From: Chachezhania antarctica
Lineage (GTDB): Bacteria > Pseudomonadota > Alphaproteobacteria > Rhodobacterales > Rhodobacteraceae
NCBI RefSeq assembly: GCF_003646465.1
Contig: NZ_QZEX01000009.1
Location: 122,142-186,141 of the forward strand
Direction of reading: 5' to 3'
Length of the DNA stretch: 64,000 nt
Position numbers and translations under genes: made by a program. Positions 55,738-64,000 of the stretch are shown here, in pieces. Within the stretch, counting starts at the first letter, position 1. Each line of letters opens with the position of its first letter. The notes under the pieces are model-generated. The model searched no databases, was not told the origin of the DNA, and worked only from the letters and a program-made list of their open reading frames with translations.

Positions 55738-56925
55738 TTGGACAAGTACCTGCTTTTCACCCCCGGCCCTGTAAATGTGGCCGAGTCCCTGCGCAGCGCG
55801 ATTTGCAAAGAGGATATCTGCCATCGGGAAACCGATTTCGATGCCCTGCTTCTGGCGATCGAGGATAAGATCATCTCTCTTCTTCAGATCAAGAAACGGG
55901 CACGTTACCGCGCCGTTGTGATCACGGGATCTGGCACAGCCGCCAACGAGGCGATTTTGTCTTCCGTGGTTGGTGATGGTTCGATCCTGATCCTTTCAAA
56001 CGGCGAGTTTGGCGGGCGGCTGCACAAAACATCCTTGATCCACAACAAACGAACGCATCTGATCGAATTGCCCTGGGGGACACCGTTCGACCCTCTCCAA
56101 ATCGAGACCTATCTGAACAGCCACAAGATTGACGTGGTGGCGATGGTCCATCACGAGACGTGTACGGGCATGCTGAATCCGCTCGCCCGGATCGGCGCGC
56201 TGGCCAAAGCAAGCGGAGCCTTGTTCGTCGTCGATGGTGTAAGCTCTGTCGGGGCGGAAGTCATCGACATGGAAGCCTGCAACATCGCATTTCTGTCCAG
56301 TTCCAGTTCGAAGGCCCTGGGGTCTTATCCCGGTCTGTCTTTTGTTGTCGGTCGCACCAAACAATTCGAGCGGCTCGGCCGTCATGATGCAAAGACAACC
56401 TATCTGAACCTCGCTACGTTCTACGCATTTCTGACGAACCATAATCAGACGCCAAATACACCCGCCGTTCCGCTATTCTTCGCCTTGGACCAGGCCCTGA
56501 GAAACGTACTGCGTGAGGGCGTTCTCAAGCGCTACGCCCGCATAAAGGCACGGGCTGGGCTTCTCCGCGTCGGAATGCGACGGCTGAACCTCGACTTTCT
56601 GATTGACGAAGCGGATATGTGTTCGGTTCTGACCACGGTACGGGTGCCCGCAACAGTAGATGTCGCCGCTTTGCGCGCGCGCCTGCGCGAGAAATCCATC
56701 ATCATTTACGAAGGCAAGGGATGCCTTGCCGGCAAAGTTTTTCAGGTCGGCAACATCGGGGAACTCTCCGATGCAGACATTCGGTTTTTCCTTGCGACCC
56801 TCAAGGACGTGTTGCTGGCACTGCAGACGGAGGCGTCAGACCGTGTTGCTCCCGTCACGCGTAAAAACCAAAGATTGATCGTTCTGTCTGAATCAAAGCC
56901 CAAGCATGCACGGGTGGCCTTGTGA
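55738..56925 (+). CDS. Class V aminotransferase, 2-aminoethylphosphonate:pyruvate / alanine:glyoxylate type
   Basis: A 395-residue PLP enzyme (counted from TTG 55738). The start MDKYLLFTPGPVNV and CHRETDFDALL are the hallmark opening of PhnW/AGXT-like transaminases. HHETCTGMLNPLARIG is the substrate/PLP region, Asp166 in VVDGVSSVGAE binds the PLP ring nitrogen, and Lys192 in SSSSSKALGSYPGLSFV forms the Schiff base. The start is uncertain: no ATG exists nearby; TTG 55738 gives the family length, while TTG 55717 or GTG 55699 (inside the palindrome) are alternatives. Its stop overlaps the CDP-alcohol transferase start. PhnW interconverts phosphonoacetaldehyde and 2-aminoethylphosphonate. The neighbours suggest it makes an amine to be used as a lipid or polymer headgroup. 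Confidence 0.82.
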   Translation: MDKYLLFTPGPVNVAESLRSAICKEDICHRETDFDALLLAIEDKIISLLQIKKRARYRAVVITGSGTAANEAILSSVVGDGSILILSNGEFGGRLHKTSLIHNKRTHLIELPWGTPFDPLQIETYLNSHKIDVVAMVHHETCTGMLNPLARIGALAKASGALFVVDGVSSVGAEVIDMEACNIAFLSSSSSKALGSYPGLSFVVGRTKQFERLGRHDAKTTYLNLATFYAFLTNHNQTPNTPAVPLFFALDQALRNVLREGVLKRYARIKARAGLLRVGMRRLNLDFLIDEADMCSVLTTVRVPATVDVAALRARLREKSIIIYEGKGCLAGKVFQVGNIGELSDADIRFFLATLKDVLLALQTEASDRVAPVTRKNQRLIVLSESKPKHARVAL

Positions 56926-57689
56926 ACGACAAACTGCAAGCGCTTTGGGCAACCAAAACCCGCGACGATGAATGGTGGTCGTCATTCGTCACCGCGCCTT
57001 TGGCGATTGTTGCCAACTATTTTGCTGTAGAGCTCCGATGGATCACTCCCAACCGCGTCACGGCCGCATCATTTCTGATTGCGGTCGCGGCCAGCCTTGC
57101 AATTCTTGGCGGGGGCAGTTGGTATTTTCTCGTGGCGGCGGTGCTAATTCAAATGAGCCATGTCCTTGATTGCATGGACGGGCAGATGGCGCGATACAAG
57201 CGGATCTCATCTCCCGTCGGAAGTTATTATGACCGGATAACGGATCAAGTACAGGTCGCGCTTTGGTTCGGCGCTGCAGGTTTCGCGGCCTTCGAACAAA
57301 CGGGCAGTGTCACTCCGGTATTCCTTTCGCTCATAGGGATATCGTTCTACGGTTTGCGCGGCTACGCCAAATACATAGCGCTAGAGATCGAAACGTCTCG
57401 CAATCCGGATTATCCGGCCGAGGTGGCGAAGCTGAAACACGTCAAGATCACGGCAGGTCCGGGTATGGGCCTACGTGCCAATCTGACATGGCTCTGGCGC
57501 GAACAACACAAGGTTCTTGCCTTCGACGAAGGCGTTTTCGTCTTCATGCTGTCGGCCGCTCTTCTGTTCGACCAACTTGTGCCAATGCTTTGGATTTTTG
57601 CGGCAAGCCAAGTCTATTGGGGCGTTTACAGATCCTGGCTTCGGGGCAGGAACATTGGCCAAGCGAAGACAATCTTACTTCAAAAGTGA
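56922..57689 (+). CDS. CDP-alcohol phosphatidyltransferase family protein
   Basis: A 255-residue inner-membrane enzyme with about six hydrophobic segments. The active-site motif is complete: DGQMARYKRISSPVGSYYDR continuing ITD gives D-G-x2-A-R-x8-G-x3-D-x3-D with Asp83, Asp86, Asp104 and Asp108 as metal/catalytic residues. The family transfers a phospho-alcohol from a CDP-activated donor to an acceptor alcohol, making phospholipids or inositol/phosphonate derivatives. The start is GTG at 56922, overlapping the aminotransferase stop, so the two are coupled. The nucleotidyltransferase 37 bp downstream probably supplies its CDP-linked donor. Confidence 0.88.
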   Translation: MNDKLQALWATKTRDDEWWSSFVTAPLAIVANYFAVELRWITPNRVTAASFLIAVAASLAILGGGSWYFLVAAVLIQMSHVLDCMDGQMARYKRISSPVGSYYDRITDQVQVALWFGAAGFAAFEQTGSVTPVFLSLIGISFYGLRGYAKYIALEIETSRNPDYPAEVAKLKHVKITAGPGMGLRANLTWLWREQHKVLAFDEGVFVFMLSAALLFDQLVPMLWIFAASQVYWGVYRSWLRGRNIGQAKTILLQK

Positions 57690-57726
57690 CCGCCCTTCCA
57701 TTCAGCTCGTATAGGACTTATCAATC

Positions 57727-58563
57727 ATGAGACATGAAAAATATCGCGCTCCGATCGCTGTCATTCTGGCGGCTGGCGTCGGCTCTCGGCTTAGCCCATT
57801 AACCGATGATTGCCCCAAAAGTCTGCTATCAGTTGGCGGTTCCGTCATCCTGGAACGCATGATCCGCAATTGCCTTAGCTGCGGCATGTCGCAATTCGTT
57901 CTTGTGTTGGGGCACCGGGCCGATGAGATCAAGCAGTTCGTCGACAAGGCATTCCGTGGCATTCGCGTCACCTACGTGATAAACGACCGCTACCGCGAGA
58001 CGAACACAGGGTACTCCCTGATGCTGGCCGCTGCAGCAATCGGCGCTGCCGATTTCGTGAAATTCGATGCGGATGTCGTCTTCGACGTCAGAATCCTGCG
58101 CAAACTTCTGGACAGCGACGTGTCAAACGTCCTGTGCATCGATCAGAATATCGCGCTTGAACATGAAGAAGTGAAGGTAATCACGGACGATCAGAGGCAA
58201 GTGATCGAGGTTGGAAAATCCGTTGACCCCAATCTGGCCTTGGGCGAGTCGATCGGGATTGAAAAGATCGGTGCCGAAACCGGAAAACGTCTATTCGCGG
58301 AGCTTTCCCAGATGATGGGCGCCCGGGAAAACCTCCAAGAGTATTACGAGGCTGCATACGCGCGATTGATTGCCAACGGAACGAAGTTCCGCGCACTGGA
58401 TATCACGGGTTTGAACTGGACCGAGATTGACACAGTACAAGACTTCGCTGCTGCCGAGGCCATGTTTGGCAGCCCGATCACAACCGTGTCGCGCGACCAG
58501 CAGTGGGCGCTGGAAGAAGCCGCCGGGAAAGTGACCGTGTCGACGCGGCCCTGGCAGATCTGA
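57727..58563 (+). CDS. NTP-transferase family protein (LicC/PntC/IPCT-like cytidylyltransferase)
   Basis: A 278-residue cytosolic nucleotidyltransferase. AVILAAGVGSRLSPLTDDCP with Lys in PKSLLSVGG is the nucleotide-binding signature, and KFDADVVFD carries the metal-binding acidic residues. Later ITGLNWTEIDTVQDFAAAE is the EIDTxxD block seen in choline-phosphate, inositol-phosphate and aminoethylphosphonate cytidylyltransferases. The most likely reaction is activation of a phosphorylated alcohol or phosphonate with CTP, for use by the CDP-alcohol transferase immediately upstream. AGGA lies 11 bp before the start. The exact substrate is unresolved. Confidence 0.83.
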   Translation: MRHEKYRAPIAVILAAGVGSRLSPLTDDCPKSLLSVGGSVILERMIRNCLSCGMSQFVLVLGHRADEIKQFVDKAFRGIRVTYVINDRYRETNTGYSLMLAAAAIGAADFVKFDADVVFDVRILRKLLDSDVSNVLCIDQNIALEHEEVKVITDDQRQVIEVGKSVDPNLALGESIGIEKIGAETGKRLFAELSQMMGARENLQEYYEAAYARLIANGTKFRALDITGLNWTEIDTVQDFAAAEAMFGSPITTVSRDQQWALEEAAGKVTVSTRPWQI

Positions 58564-58947
58564 CCCAAAGCGCCGGAGCCCCGGTATTCGATGCGTGAAG
58601 GCGGTGAACCACCACGTTGCGCAGGCTCAAAGAAAACACCGGTGGTAGGCCCAGACGGCGTGTCCGATGACGCTTCTTGGGAACCGGACGCCTCTGATCC
58701 GGAACAATTTTTTGTTGTGCAACACGGCGGTGAAATACGTGGACACTGCGACGCTACCAACCTGACAAAGTCCCCCGCGTGGCATGCTACCTGCCCGAGT
58801 GACGTTTCGGCCCCCAAGCGCCTCGCCCTGAACCAATGCGCAGCCGGTAAGCGGTCATCCCCGCTTCCCGGTTCGGGAGTGCTTCTGGCTATCCGCGCCC
58901 GGTTTGGGTCACTGGACCACGGCGCGCGCCATGGTCCAATTGCTCGT
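58564..58947. other. Intergenic between convergent genes, nothing recognised
   Basis: About 380 bases between the nucleotidyltransferase and the aldehyde dehydrogenase. A weak dyad (CCGGA...TCCGG near 58683-58702) followed by a T6 run at 58710 could be a terminator for the plus strand, but the stem is only 5 bp. No gene or remnant is recognised. Confidence 0.4.
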
Positions 58948-60372
58948 TCAGTGCGCGATCATGACATGGCGGGCGACGGTGTAATCCTCAAGCGCGTACA
59001 TCGACATGTCCTTGCCGTATCCGGATTGCTTCATCCCGCCATGGGGCATCTCGTTGACCAGCATGAAATGTGTGTTCACCCAGGTGCAGCCATATTGCAT
59101 CCGGGCCGAGATATCGAGCGCCCGGCCGATATCCGACGTCCACACCGATGAGGCCAGTCCGTACTGGCTGTCATTGGCCCATTTTACGGCGGTGTCGGCA
59201 TCGTCGAAACGGGTGATCGACACTACGGGACCGAAGACTTCGCGCTGGACGATCTCGTCCTCTTGCAGAGCGCCGGCCACAACCGTCGGGCGATAGTAGA
59301 AACCCGAGCCGTCGGCCAGATCGCCGCCGGTGGTGATCTCGACATGTTTCAATTCCGACGCCCGCTGGACGAAGCTTGCCACCCGGTCCCGCTGGCGTTG
59401 CGAGATCAGTGGCGGGATTTCGTTCAGGGTGTCGTCGGCATCGTCATAGACGATGGTGGATACGGCGCTGCTCAGATCCGCCACCAGATTGTCATAGACC
59501 TTGGCCCCGGCATAGATTCGGCATGCGGCGGTGCAGTCCTGCCCGGCGTTGTAGTAACCGAAGGCGCGCAGGCCTTCGACGGTGCGGGCCAGATCGGCAT
59601 CGTCCATCACGATGACCGGGGCCTTGCCGCCCAGTTCCAGGTGCGTGCGCTTCACCGATTTCGAGGCCGCTTGCAGAACCTTCTTGCCGGTCGCCACGTC
59701 GCCCGTGATTGACACCATGTCGACGTCGGGATGGTTGATCAGCGCGTTGCCAACGCTGGCCCCCTGCCCCACGATCACGTTCACGACGCCTTCGGGCAGG
59801 ATGCCGGCCATGACCTCGGCCATCAAGAGCGCGGTCAGTGGCGTCTGTTCGGACGGTTTCAGGACCACCGTGTTGCCGCCCGCCAGCGCCGGGGCCAGTT
59901 TCCACGCCATCATCATCAGCGGGTAGTTCCACGGTGCGATCGAGGCCACGACACCGATAGGATCGCGCCGGATCATCGAGGTATGGCCTTCCATGTACTC
60001 TCCCGCTACCGGGCCGTGCATGTTGCGCACGGCACCCGCGAAGAAACGGTAACAATCGGCCACGGCGGGGATCTCGGCCGTGCGGACCTCGTTGATGGGC
60101 TTGCCGCAGTTCAGCGCCTCGAGCTTGGCGAATTCCTCGGTCCGGGCCTCGACCGCATCGGCGATGGCCAGAAGCTTGGCCGACCGTTCGGCGGGCGTGG
60201 TGCGCGCCCAGCCGGGAAAGGCCGCGCGGGCGGCGGCAACGGCACGGCCAACCTGGGTCAGATCGGCCTCGGGCATCTTGACGATGACCTCGCCGGTGCG
60301 CGGGTTCAGGACCTGTTCCTCGGTCTCGGTACCCGCTTCGTGGGCCCCGCCGATCAGCATCTTGGTCTGCAT
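58948..60372 (-). CDS. patD: Gamma-aminobutyraldehyde dehydrogenase-like aldehyde dehydrogenase
   Basis: A 474-residue NAD-dependent aldehyde dehydrogenase. [37 protein letters not shown] is the coenzyme-binding block, [17 protein letters not shown] carries the general-base Glu, and [14 protein letters not shown] the catalytic Cys; [23 protein letters not shown] is the usual ending. Length and the GQDCTA context match PatD/YdcW, which oxidises gamma-aminobutyraldehyde to GABA in putrescine breakdown. It is the last gene after a ydcSTUV-like ABC importer, the same order as the E. coli ydc operon, which strengthens the assignment. The gap to the permease is 12 bp. Confidence 0.88.
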   Translation of the reverse strand: MQTKMLIGGAHEAGTETEEQVLNPRTGEVIVKMPEADLTQVGRAVAAARAAFPGWARTTPAERSAKLLAIADAVEARTEEFAKLEALNCGKPINEVRTAEIPAVADCYRFFAGAVRNMHGPVAGEYMEGHTSMIRRDPIGVVASIAPWNYPLMMMAWKLAPALAGGNTVVLKPSEQTPLTALLMAEVMAGILPEGVVNVIVGQGASVGNALINHPDVDMVSITGDVATGKKVLQAASKSVKRTHLELGGKAPVIVMDDADLARTVEGLRAFGYYNAGQDCTAACRIYAGAKVYDNLVADLSSAVSTIVYDDADDTLNEIPPLISQRQRDRVASFVQRASELKHVEITTGGDLADGSGFYYRPTVVAGALQEDEIVQREVFGPVVSITRFDDADTAVKWANDSQYGLASSVWTSDIGRALDISARMQYGCTWVNTHFMLVNEMPHGGMKQSGYGKDMSMYALEDYTVARHVMIAH

Positions 60373-60384
60373 GGAAATCCTCCG

Positions 60385-61191
60385 TTACTTGCCTTGTCCG
60401 GCGACCTGATCGGTCCCGCGGGTGAGGTAATAGGCGCCCAGGATGGGCAGCATGGTGACAAGCGCCACGACCATGGCGACGACATTGGTCACGGGCCGTT
60501 CGCGCGGCCGGACCAGTTCTTCCAGCATCCAGATCGGCAGGGTCTGCTGCTGACCGGCGGTGAAGGTGGTCACGATCACCTCGTCAAAGCTAAGCGCGAA
60601 GGCCAGCATGCCGCCCACTACCAGCGCAGTAGCCATGTTGGGCAGGATCACGTGGCGCAGGGTCTGGAACATGTTGGCGCCCAGATCCATCGACGCCTCG
60701 ATCAGACTGCCGGATGTCCGGCGGAACCGCGCCACGGCGTTGTTGTAGACGATGACGACGCAGAAGGTCGCGTGACCCAGAACGATGGTCCATGTGCTGA
60801 AGGGCACATCGGCGATGGAAAAGGCCGACCGCAGCGCGATCCCCGTTACGACGCCCGGCAGCGCGATCGGCAGGATCACGAGAAGCGAGATCGTCTCCCG
60901 CCCGAAAAACCGCGTGCGGCTGACGGCGGCAGCACACAGCGTGCCAAGGATCAACGCCAGCACGGTCGAGATCAATGCGACCCGAACCGAAAGCGCCAGC
61001 GCCTCCCACACGTCGGCGCGGTACCATGTGACCGCGAACCATTTCAGCGTCAGGCCGGGGGGCGGCCAGGCAAAGCTCTTTTCTTCCGTCGTGAAGGCGT
61101 AGACGAAAATCAGAAGGATCGGCAGGTGCAGGAACAGAAGCCCCCCGGCGGCGGCCAGTTTCAGCGTCAGCGGCGCGCGGTCAGAGTGCAT
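60385..61191 (-). CDS. ydcV: ABC transporter permease, YdcV/PotC-like
   Basis: A 268-residue permease with six hydrophobic segments, opening [24 protein letters not shown]. The EAA loop is [26 protein letters not shown], and [27 protein letters not shown] with FDE is typical of YdcV. It overlaps the YdcU-like gene by 11 bp. It forms the channel with YdcU for a polyamine-type solute. Confidence 0.9.
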   Translation of the reverse strand: MHSDRAPLTLKLAAAGGLLFLHLPILLIFVYAFTTEEKSFAWPPPGLTLKWFAVTWYRADVWEALALSVRVALISTVLALILGTLCAAAVSRTRFFGRETISLLVILPIALPGVVTGIALRSAFSIADVPFSTWTIVLGHATFCVVIVYNNAVARFRRTSGSLIEASMDLGANMFQTLRHVILPNMATALVVGGMLAFALSFDEVIVTTFTAGQQQTLPIWMLEELVRPRERPVTNVVAMVVALVTMLPILGAYYLTRGTDQVAGQGK

Positions 61192-62110
61192 CGAACGCCC
61201 CTATGCGCTTGGCGCCCCACAGGTAGAACCCCATGATCACGATGGGCACCACGGCGAAGGCCGCGGCCAGCGGGATGTTCCCGGCGATACCTTGGTGCTG
61301 GTAGACGGCCTGCCCGATAAACAGGCGCGAGGTGCCGATGATCTGGGGAATGATGTAATCGCCCAGTGTCAGTGAGAAGGTGAAGATCGAGCCCGCCACG
61401 ATCCCCGGCAGCGCCAGCGGCAACAGCACGTGGCGGAAGGTCTGCGCCGGCCGTGCGCCCAGATCGCCCGACGCTTCCAGCATTGAACCCGGCACACGCT
61501 CCAGCGCCGCCTGAATCGGCAGGATCATGAAGGGCATCCAGACATAGACGAAGACGATGAACGTCCCCGTGGTGCTGACCGACAGCGAATTGCCCCCGAC
61601 CACCGGCAACGACAGGTAGGCCTCGAGCAGCCAGTTCAGGCGCATCCCTTCCAACGCCCATGTCAGGATGCCTTCTTTGGCAAGGATCAGCTTCCACGCA
61701 TAGATCTTGACGAGATAGCTGGACCAGAGCGGCATCATGATCCCGAGGTAGAAGACCGCCCGCCATTTCCCCCGGGCATAGCGCGCGGCGTAGTACGCGA
61801 TGGGAAAGGCGATCACGGCAGACGCCAGCGTACAGCAGGCCGCCATCGTGACCGTCCGCAGGATGATGTCGAAATTCGCGGGCGTGAGCAGTTCGGCATA
61901 GGTGGACAGCGTGAACCGGTAGTTGATCTGCCCGGTGAAGTGGTCAATCGAAAAGAAGCTTTGCAGCAGCAGCGCAAAGAGAGAACCGAGGTAGATGATA
62001 CCCAGCCACAACACCGGCGGAAGCAGCAGCAGGAACAGCAGCACCGCCGGACGCCGCCACAGCGTGTCCGACAGCCGCGTGCCGATGCTTTCGCTGCGAG
62101 CGGCCATCAT
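61181..62110 (-). CDS. ydcU: ABC transporter permease, YdcU/PotB-like
   Basis: A 309-residue permease. After a short polar start come [21 protein letters not shown] and a long periplasmic loop ([16 protein letters not shown]), as in PotB/YdcU. The EAA loop is [26 protein letters not shown] and [22 protein letters not shown] is the conserved late block. Start at 62110 (ATG followed by a second ATG) with GAGG upstream; it overlaps the ATPase stop. Confidence 0.9.
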   Translation of the reverse strand: MMAARSESIGTRLSDTLWRRPAVLLFLLLLPPVLWLGIIYLGSLFALLLQSFFSIDHFTGQINYRFTLSTYAELLTPANFDIILRTVTMAACCTLASAVIAFPIAYYAARYARGKWRAVFYLGIMMPLWSSYLVKIYAWKLILAKEGILTWALEGMRLNWLLEAYLSLPVVGGNSLSVSTTGTFIVFVYVWMPFMILPIQAALERVPGSMLEASGDLGARPAQTFRHVLLPLALPGIVAGSIFTFSLTLGDYIIPQIIGTSRLFIGQAVYQHQGIAGNIPLAAAFAVVPIVIMGFYLWGAKRIGAFDAL

Positions 62111-63093
62111 GATTTCGGCCTCATCAGGTGAAGATCGCCCTCGGCCCAATTCAGCGCGACGAGGTCGCCCTGCAGCGGGCGTGGCGCGTCCTGCGGCAGC
62201 AGCGCGGTCAGCCGCGCGCCTTCCGTCTCGAAACTGACGCGCGTCGTCAGGCCAAGGAAGCTGAGCCCCGTCACCCGCGCCATGATGGGGCCGTATTCGG
62301 CCAGCTGCAAACGTTCAGGCCGGATGGCCGCCGGGCAGTTCTCTCCCGTCAGCCGGGCAACCAGCGCGGCAGGCAGGACGTTCGACGAGCCCACGAAGTC
62401 GGCCACGAAGGGCACTTCGGGACGGAAATAGATGTCTTCCGGCGCGCCCACCTGGATGATGCGGCCATCGTTGAAGACCGCGACGCGGTCGGCCATCGAC
62501 AGCGCCTCGCCCTGATCATGGGTCACGAAGACGAAAGTGATTCCAAGCTGGCGTTGCAGGGTCTTCAGTTCCTCCTGCATCTGTTCGCGCAGCTTCAGAT
62601 CCAGCGCCCCCAGCGGTTCGTCCAGCAGCAGCACGCGCGGCTTGTTCACCAGCGCACGGGCAAGCGCCACGCGTTGCCGCTGCCCACCCGAAAGCTCCGA
62701 CGGGCGGCGGGCGCCGAAGCCGCCGAGGCGCACCATTTCCAGCGCCTCGTCCGCCGCATTGTGGCGCAGTTTCCGCCCCTGCCCCGCGATCATCAGCCCG
62801 TAGGCCACGTTGTCGATCACATTCAGATGCGGGAACAGCGCGTAATCCTGAAACACGGTGTTCACCTGCCGCTTGTAGGGTGGCAGATCGGCGACCGGTT
62901 CCCCGAAGATGCGGATGTCGCCCGCAGTCGGGCGCTCAAACCCCGCGATCAGGCGCAGGCAGGTGGTCTTGCCCGAACCGGACGGTCCCAGCATGGCGAA
63001 GAACTCGCCCTCGGCGATGTCGAGGTCCACGCCGTCCACGGCGCGCACGGCACCGAAATGGCGCGAGACCTTGTCGAAAGTCACGGCTGACAT
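62107..63093 (-). CDS. ydcT: ABC transporter ATP-binding protein, YdcT/PotA-like
   Basis: A 328-residue ATPase. Walker A is GPSGSGKTTCLRLIAG, the Q-loop is in NTVFQDYALFPHLN, the signature is ELSGGQRQRVALARAL, Walker B is VLLLDEPLGALD and the switch is FVTHDQGEAL; a TOBE domain follows (AIRPERLQLAEYG, GLTTRVSFETEG). The start at 63093 is chosen over 63102, both without a strong ribosome-binding site. It follows the binding-protein gene by 69 bp. Confidence 0.9.
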   Translation of the reverse strand: MSAVTFDKVSRHFGAVRAVDGVDLDIAEGEFFAMLGPSGSGKTTCLRLIAGFERPTAGDIRIFGEPVADLPPYKRQVNTVFQDYALFPHLNVIDNVAYGLMIAGQGRKLRHNAADEALEMVRLGGFGARRPSELSGGQRQRVALARALVNKPRVLLLDEPLGALDLKLREQMQEELKTLQRQLGITFVFVTHDQGEALSMADRVAVFNDGRIIQVGAPEDIYFRPEVPFVADFVGSSNVLPAALVARLTGENCPAAIRPERLQLAEYGPIMARVTGLSFLGLTTRVSFETEGARLTALLPQDAPRPLQGDLVALNWAEGDLHLMRPKS

Positions 63094-63161
63094 GGGAAAC
63101 ATCCGTCTTTGCCCGTGCCGCGCGCTCGGAGGGGCACGGCACGGGTTGGGTCAAGGAAGGA

Positions 63162-63874
63162 TCAGCGTCCGCCGATCACGCCGATATAGTCGGACACCCA
63201 GCGGTAGTAGGGCACACACTCGTCCTGGCTTTCGCAATTGGCGACCGGGGTCTTCCAGAACTTGATCTTGTCGAACTGGGCAAGGCCATTGGCATCGCAG
63301 CCTTCCTGCGTCTGCATTCCACGTCCGTCGGTGCAGGCGACGGGAACCGACGGCACCGCTCCGAACCAGACCGACAGGTCGGATTGCAGGTTCGAGCTGA
63401 GCTGATGTTCGAACCACATGTAGGCGCAGTTCGGGTTCTTGGAATCCACGTGGAGCATGGTGGTATCGGCCCAGCCCGTCGCACCTTCCTGCGGGACGAC
63501 CGAAGCCACCGGCACGCTGTCGGCCTGAAGCAGGTTCACCTGGAAGGGCCACGAGCCCGAGGCGACCATGCCTTCGTTCTTGAAGTCGTCGATCTGGATG
63601 AACGCGTCATGCCAGTAGCGACTGACCAGATCACGCTGCCCCCGCAGCAGGTCGAGCGCGGCGGCATATTGTTCCGGGTTCAGTTCGTAGGGGTCTTTGA
63701 TGCCCAGCTCGGGTTGGTGGAACATCAGGTAGTTAGCGGCATCGGCGATGTGGATCGGACCGTCATAAGCCTGCACCCGGCCGGCATTGGATTCGCCATC
63801 GGACAGCGTCGTTTCCTCGAACACGACGTTCCACGAGGCCGGCGCCTCGGCGAAGGCTTCGGTGTTGTACATAA
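63162..63874 (-). pseudogene. ydcS-like solute-binding protein gene, 5' end cut off by an IS element
   Basis: The C-terminal 237 residues of a YdcS-type polyamine-binding protein: MYNTEAFAEAPASWNVVFEE at the break is an internal motif of the family (normally preceded by about 140 residues including the signal peptide), followed by VASGSWPFQVNLLQADSVPV, GADTTMLH-like DTTMLHVDSKNPNCAYMWFEH and a C-terminus with Cys residues. The sequence is intact up to 63874, where an IS5-family element begins, so the receptor cannot be exported and the importer should be non-functional unless another receptor serves it. Confidence 0.75.
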
Positions 63875-64000
63875 GGGCATCTCTAAAAATTGCCCTGACC
63901 TTGGCGCTGCGATATCGTGACTTGGTGAACCGGCATATAGGGGATGCAGCAATGACGCAGATGGGTTTCTTTGATCTTTCGGACCGTTATGCGAGCCTTG
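63875..64000 (+). mobile_element. Left end of an IS5-family insertion sequence (continues beyond window)
   Basis: From 63875 the sequence GGGCATCTCTAAAAATTGCC is typical of the terminal repeat of an IS5-type element, and a transposase start follows 77 bp further. The element interrupts the ydcS-like gene. Its right end and the target duplication are outside the window; ATAA/TAA just before 63875 may be part of that duplication. Confidence 0.7.
63952..64000 (+). CDS. IS5-family transposase (first 16 codons)
   Basis: The frame MTQMGFFDLSDRYASL is the conserved beginning of a common group of alphaproteobacterial IS5-family DDE transposases. GGGGA lies 9 bp upstream. Only the start is in the window, so integrity cannot be judged. 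Confidence 0.7.
   Translation, partial: MTQMGFFDLSDRYASL

Noticed and set aside
58683..58716. Terminator after the nucleotidyltransferase gene
   Set aside because: The stem is only 5 bp with a 9-base loop and the T-run is offset, so it was not called as a feature.
59731..61236. Long open frame on the plus strand (about 500 codons)
   Set aside because: Antisense to the aldehyde dehydrogenase and permease; composition is typical of a GC-driven shadow frame.
1..64000. CRISPR arrays, tRNA or rRNA genes, riboswitches, toxin-antitoxin pairs
   Set aside because: Looked for on both strands by eye; no repeat-spacer pattern, cloverleaf-like sequence, conserved riboswitch core or paired toxin/antitoxin genes was found.

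Overview
The window looks like accessory DNA from a GC-rich alphaproteobacterium, most likely of the Rhodobacterales (Roseobacter type). The reasons are the high GC content, the density of ABC, TRAP and TTT uptake systems each paired with a divergent regulator, very tight operons in which stop and start codons overlap (ATGA, GTGA), and the families of insertion sequences present. No rRNA, tRNA, CRISPR array or replication origin was seen. The lineage is an inference from gene content only.

Left part (1-13310). A TRAP solute receptor (partial), a HutC-type GntR repressor, a leaderless PhnD-like binding protein, a TPR protein, an ornithine-cyclodeaminase-family enzyme and an aromatic-amino-acid-lyase homologue form one locus. 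HutC-like TATA-rich half-sites lie in both divergent promoter regions. The lyase homologue lacks the Ala-Ser-Gly triad that forms the MIO cofactor. It is followed by a secreted RTX-repeat protein with a possible small lipoprotein in front, a TetR/AhpD-like/PaaI-thioesterase group, and a flavin monooxygenase divergent from its TetR regulator.

Middle part (13310-43077) is a series of transport operons: a spermidine/putrescine-type ABC operon carrying a P1-family aminopeptidase and a divergent RpiR regulator; a DJ-1/PfpI protein; a tctBAC tricarboxylate-type transporter with a CoA-transferase and divergent LysR; a dipeptide-type ABC operon flanked by two gene remnants; a luciferase-like flavin monooxygenase; and an iron-siderophore locus (TonB receptor, IclR regulator, FecE-like ATPase, siderophore-interacting reductase, FecB/C/D-like proteins).

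Right part (43077-64000) is scarred by mobile elements. A CoA-transferase/enoyl-CoA hydratase/acyl-CoA ligase operon has lost its ABC transporter to deletions, frameshifts and a complete 1230-bp IS3-family element that sits in the centre of a 14-bp palindrome. Next come a glutathione S-transferase remnant, a large subtilisin-type autotransporter, a truncated second IS3-type element, and an AraC/hydrolase pair. A tyrosine recombinase gene broken by an amber codon is followed by an AT-richer four-gene set: HAD hydrolase, PhnW-like aminotransferase, CDP-alcohol phosphatidyltransferase and CTP-type nucleotidyltransferase. I read this set as an uncharacterised amino-headgroup (phospho- or phosphonolipid-like) pathway; it has a CRP-type palindrome in its promoter region and is the most interesting candidate system here. 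The window ends with a ydcSTUV-patD-like operon for putrescine/gamma-aminobutyraldehyde use, whose binding-protein gene is cut at its 5' end by an IS5-family element.
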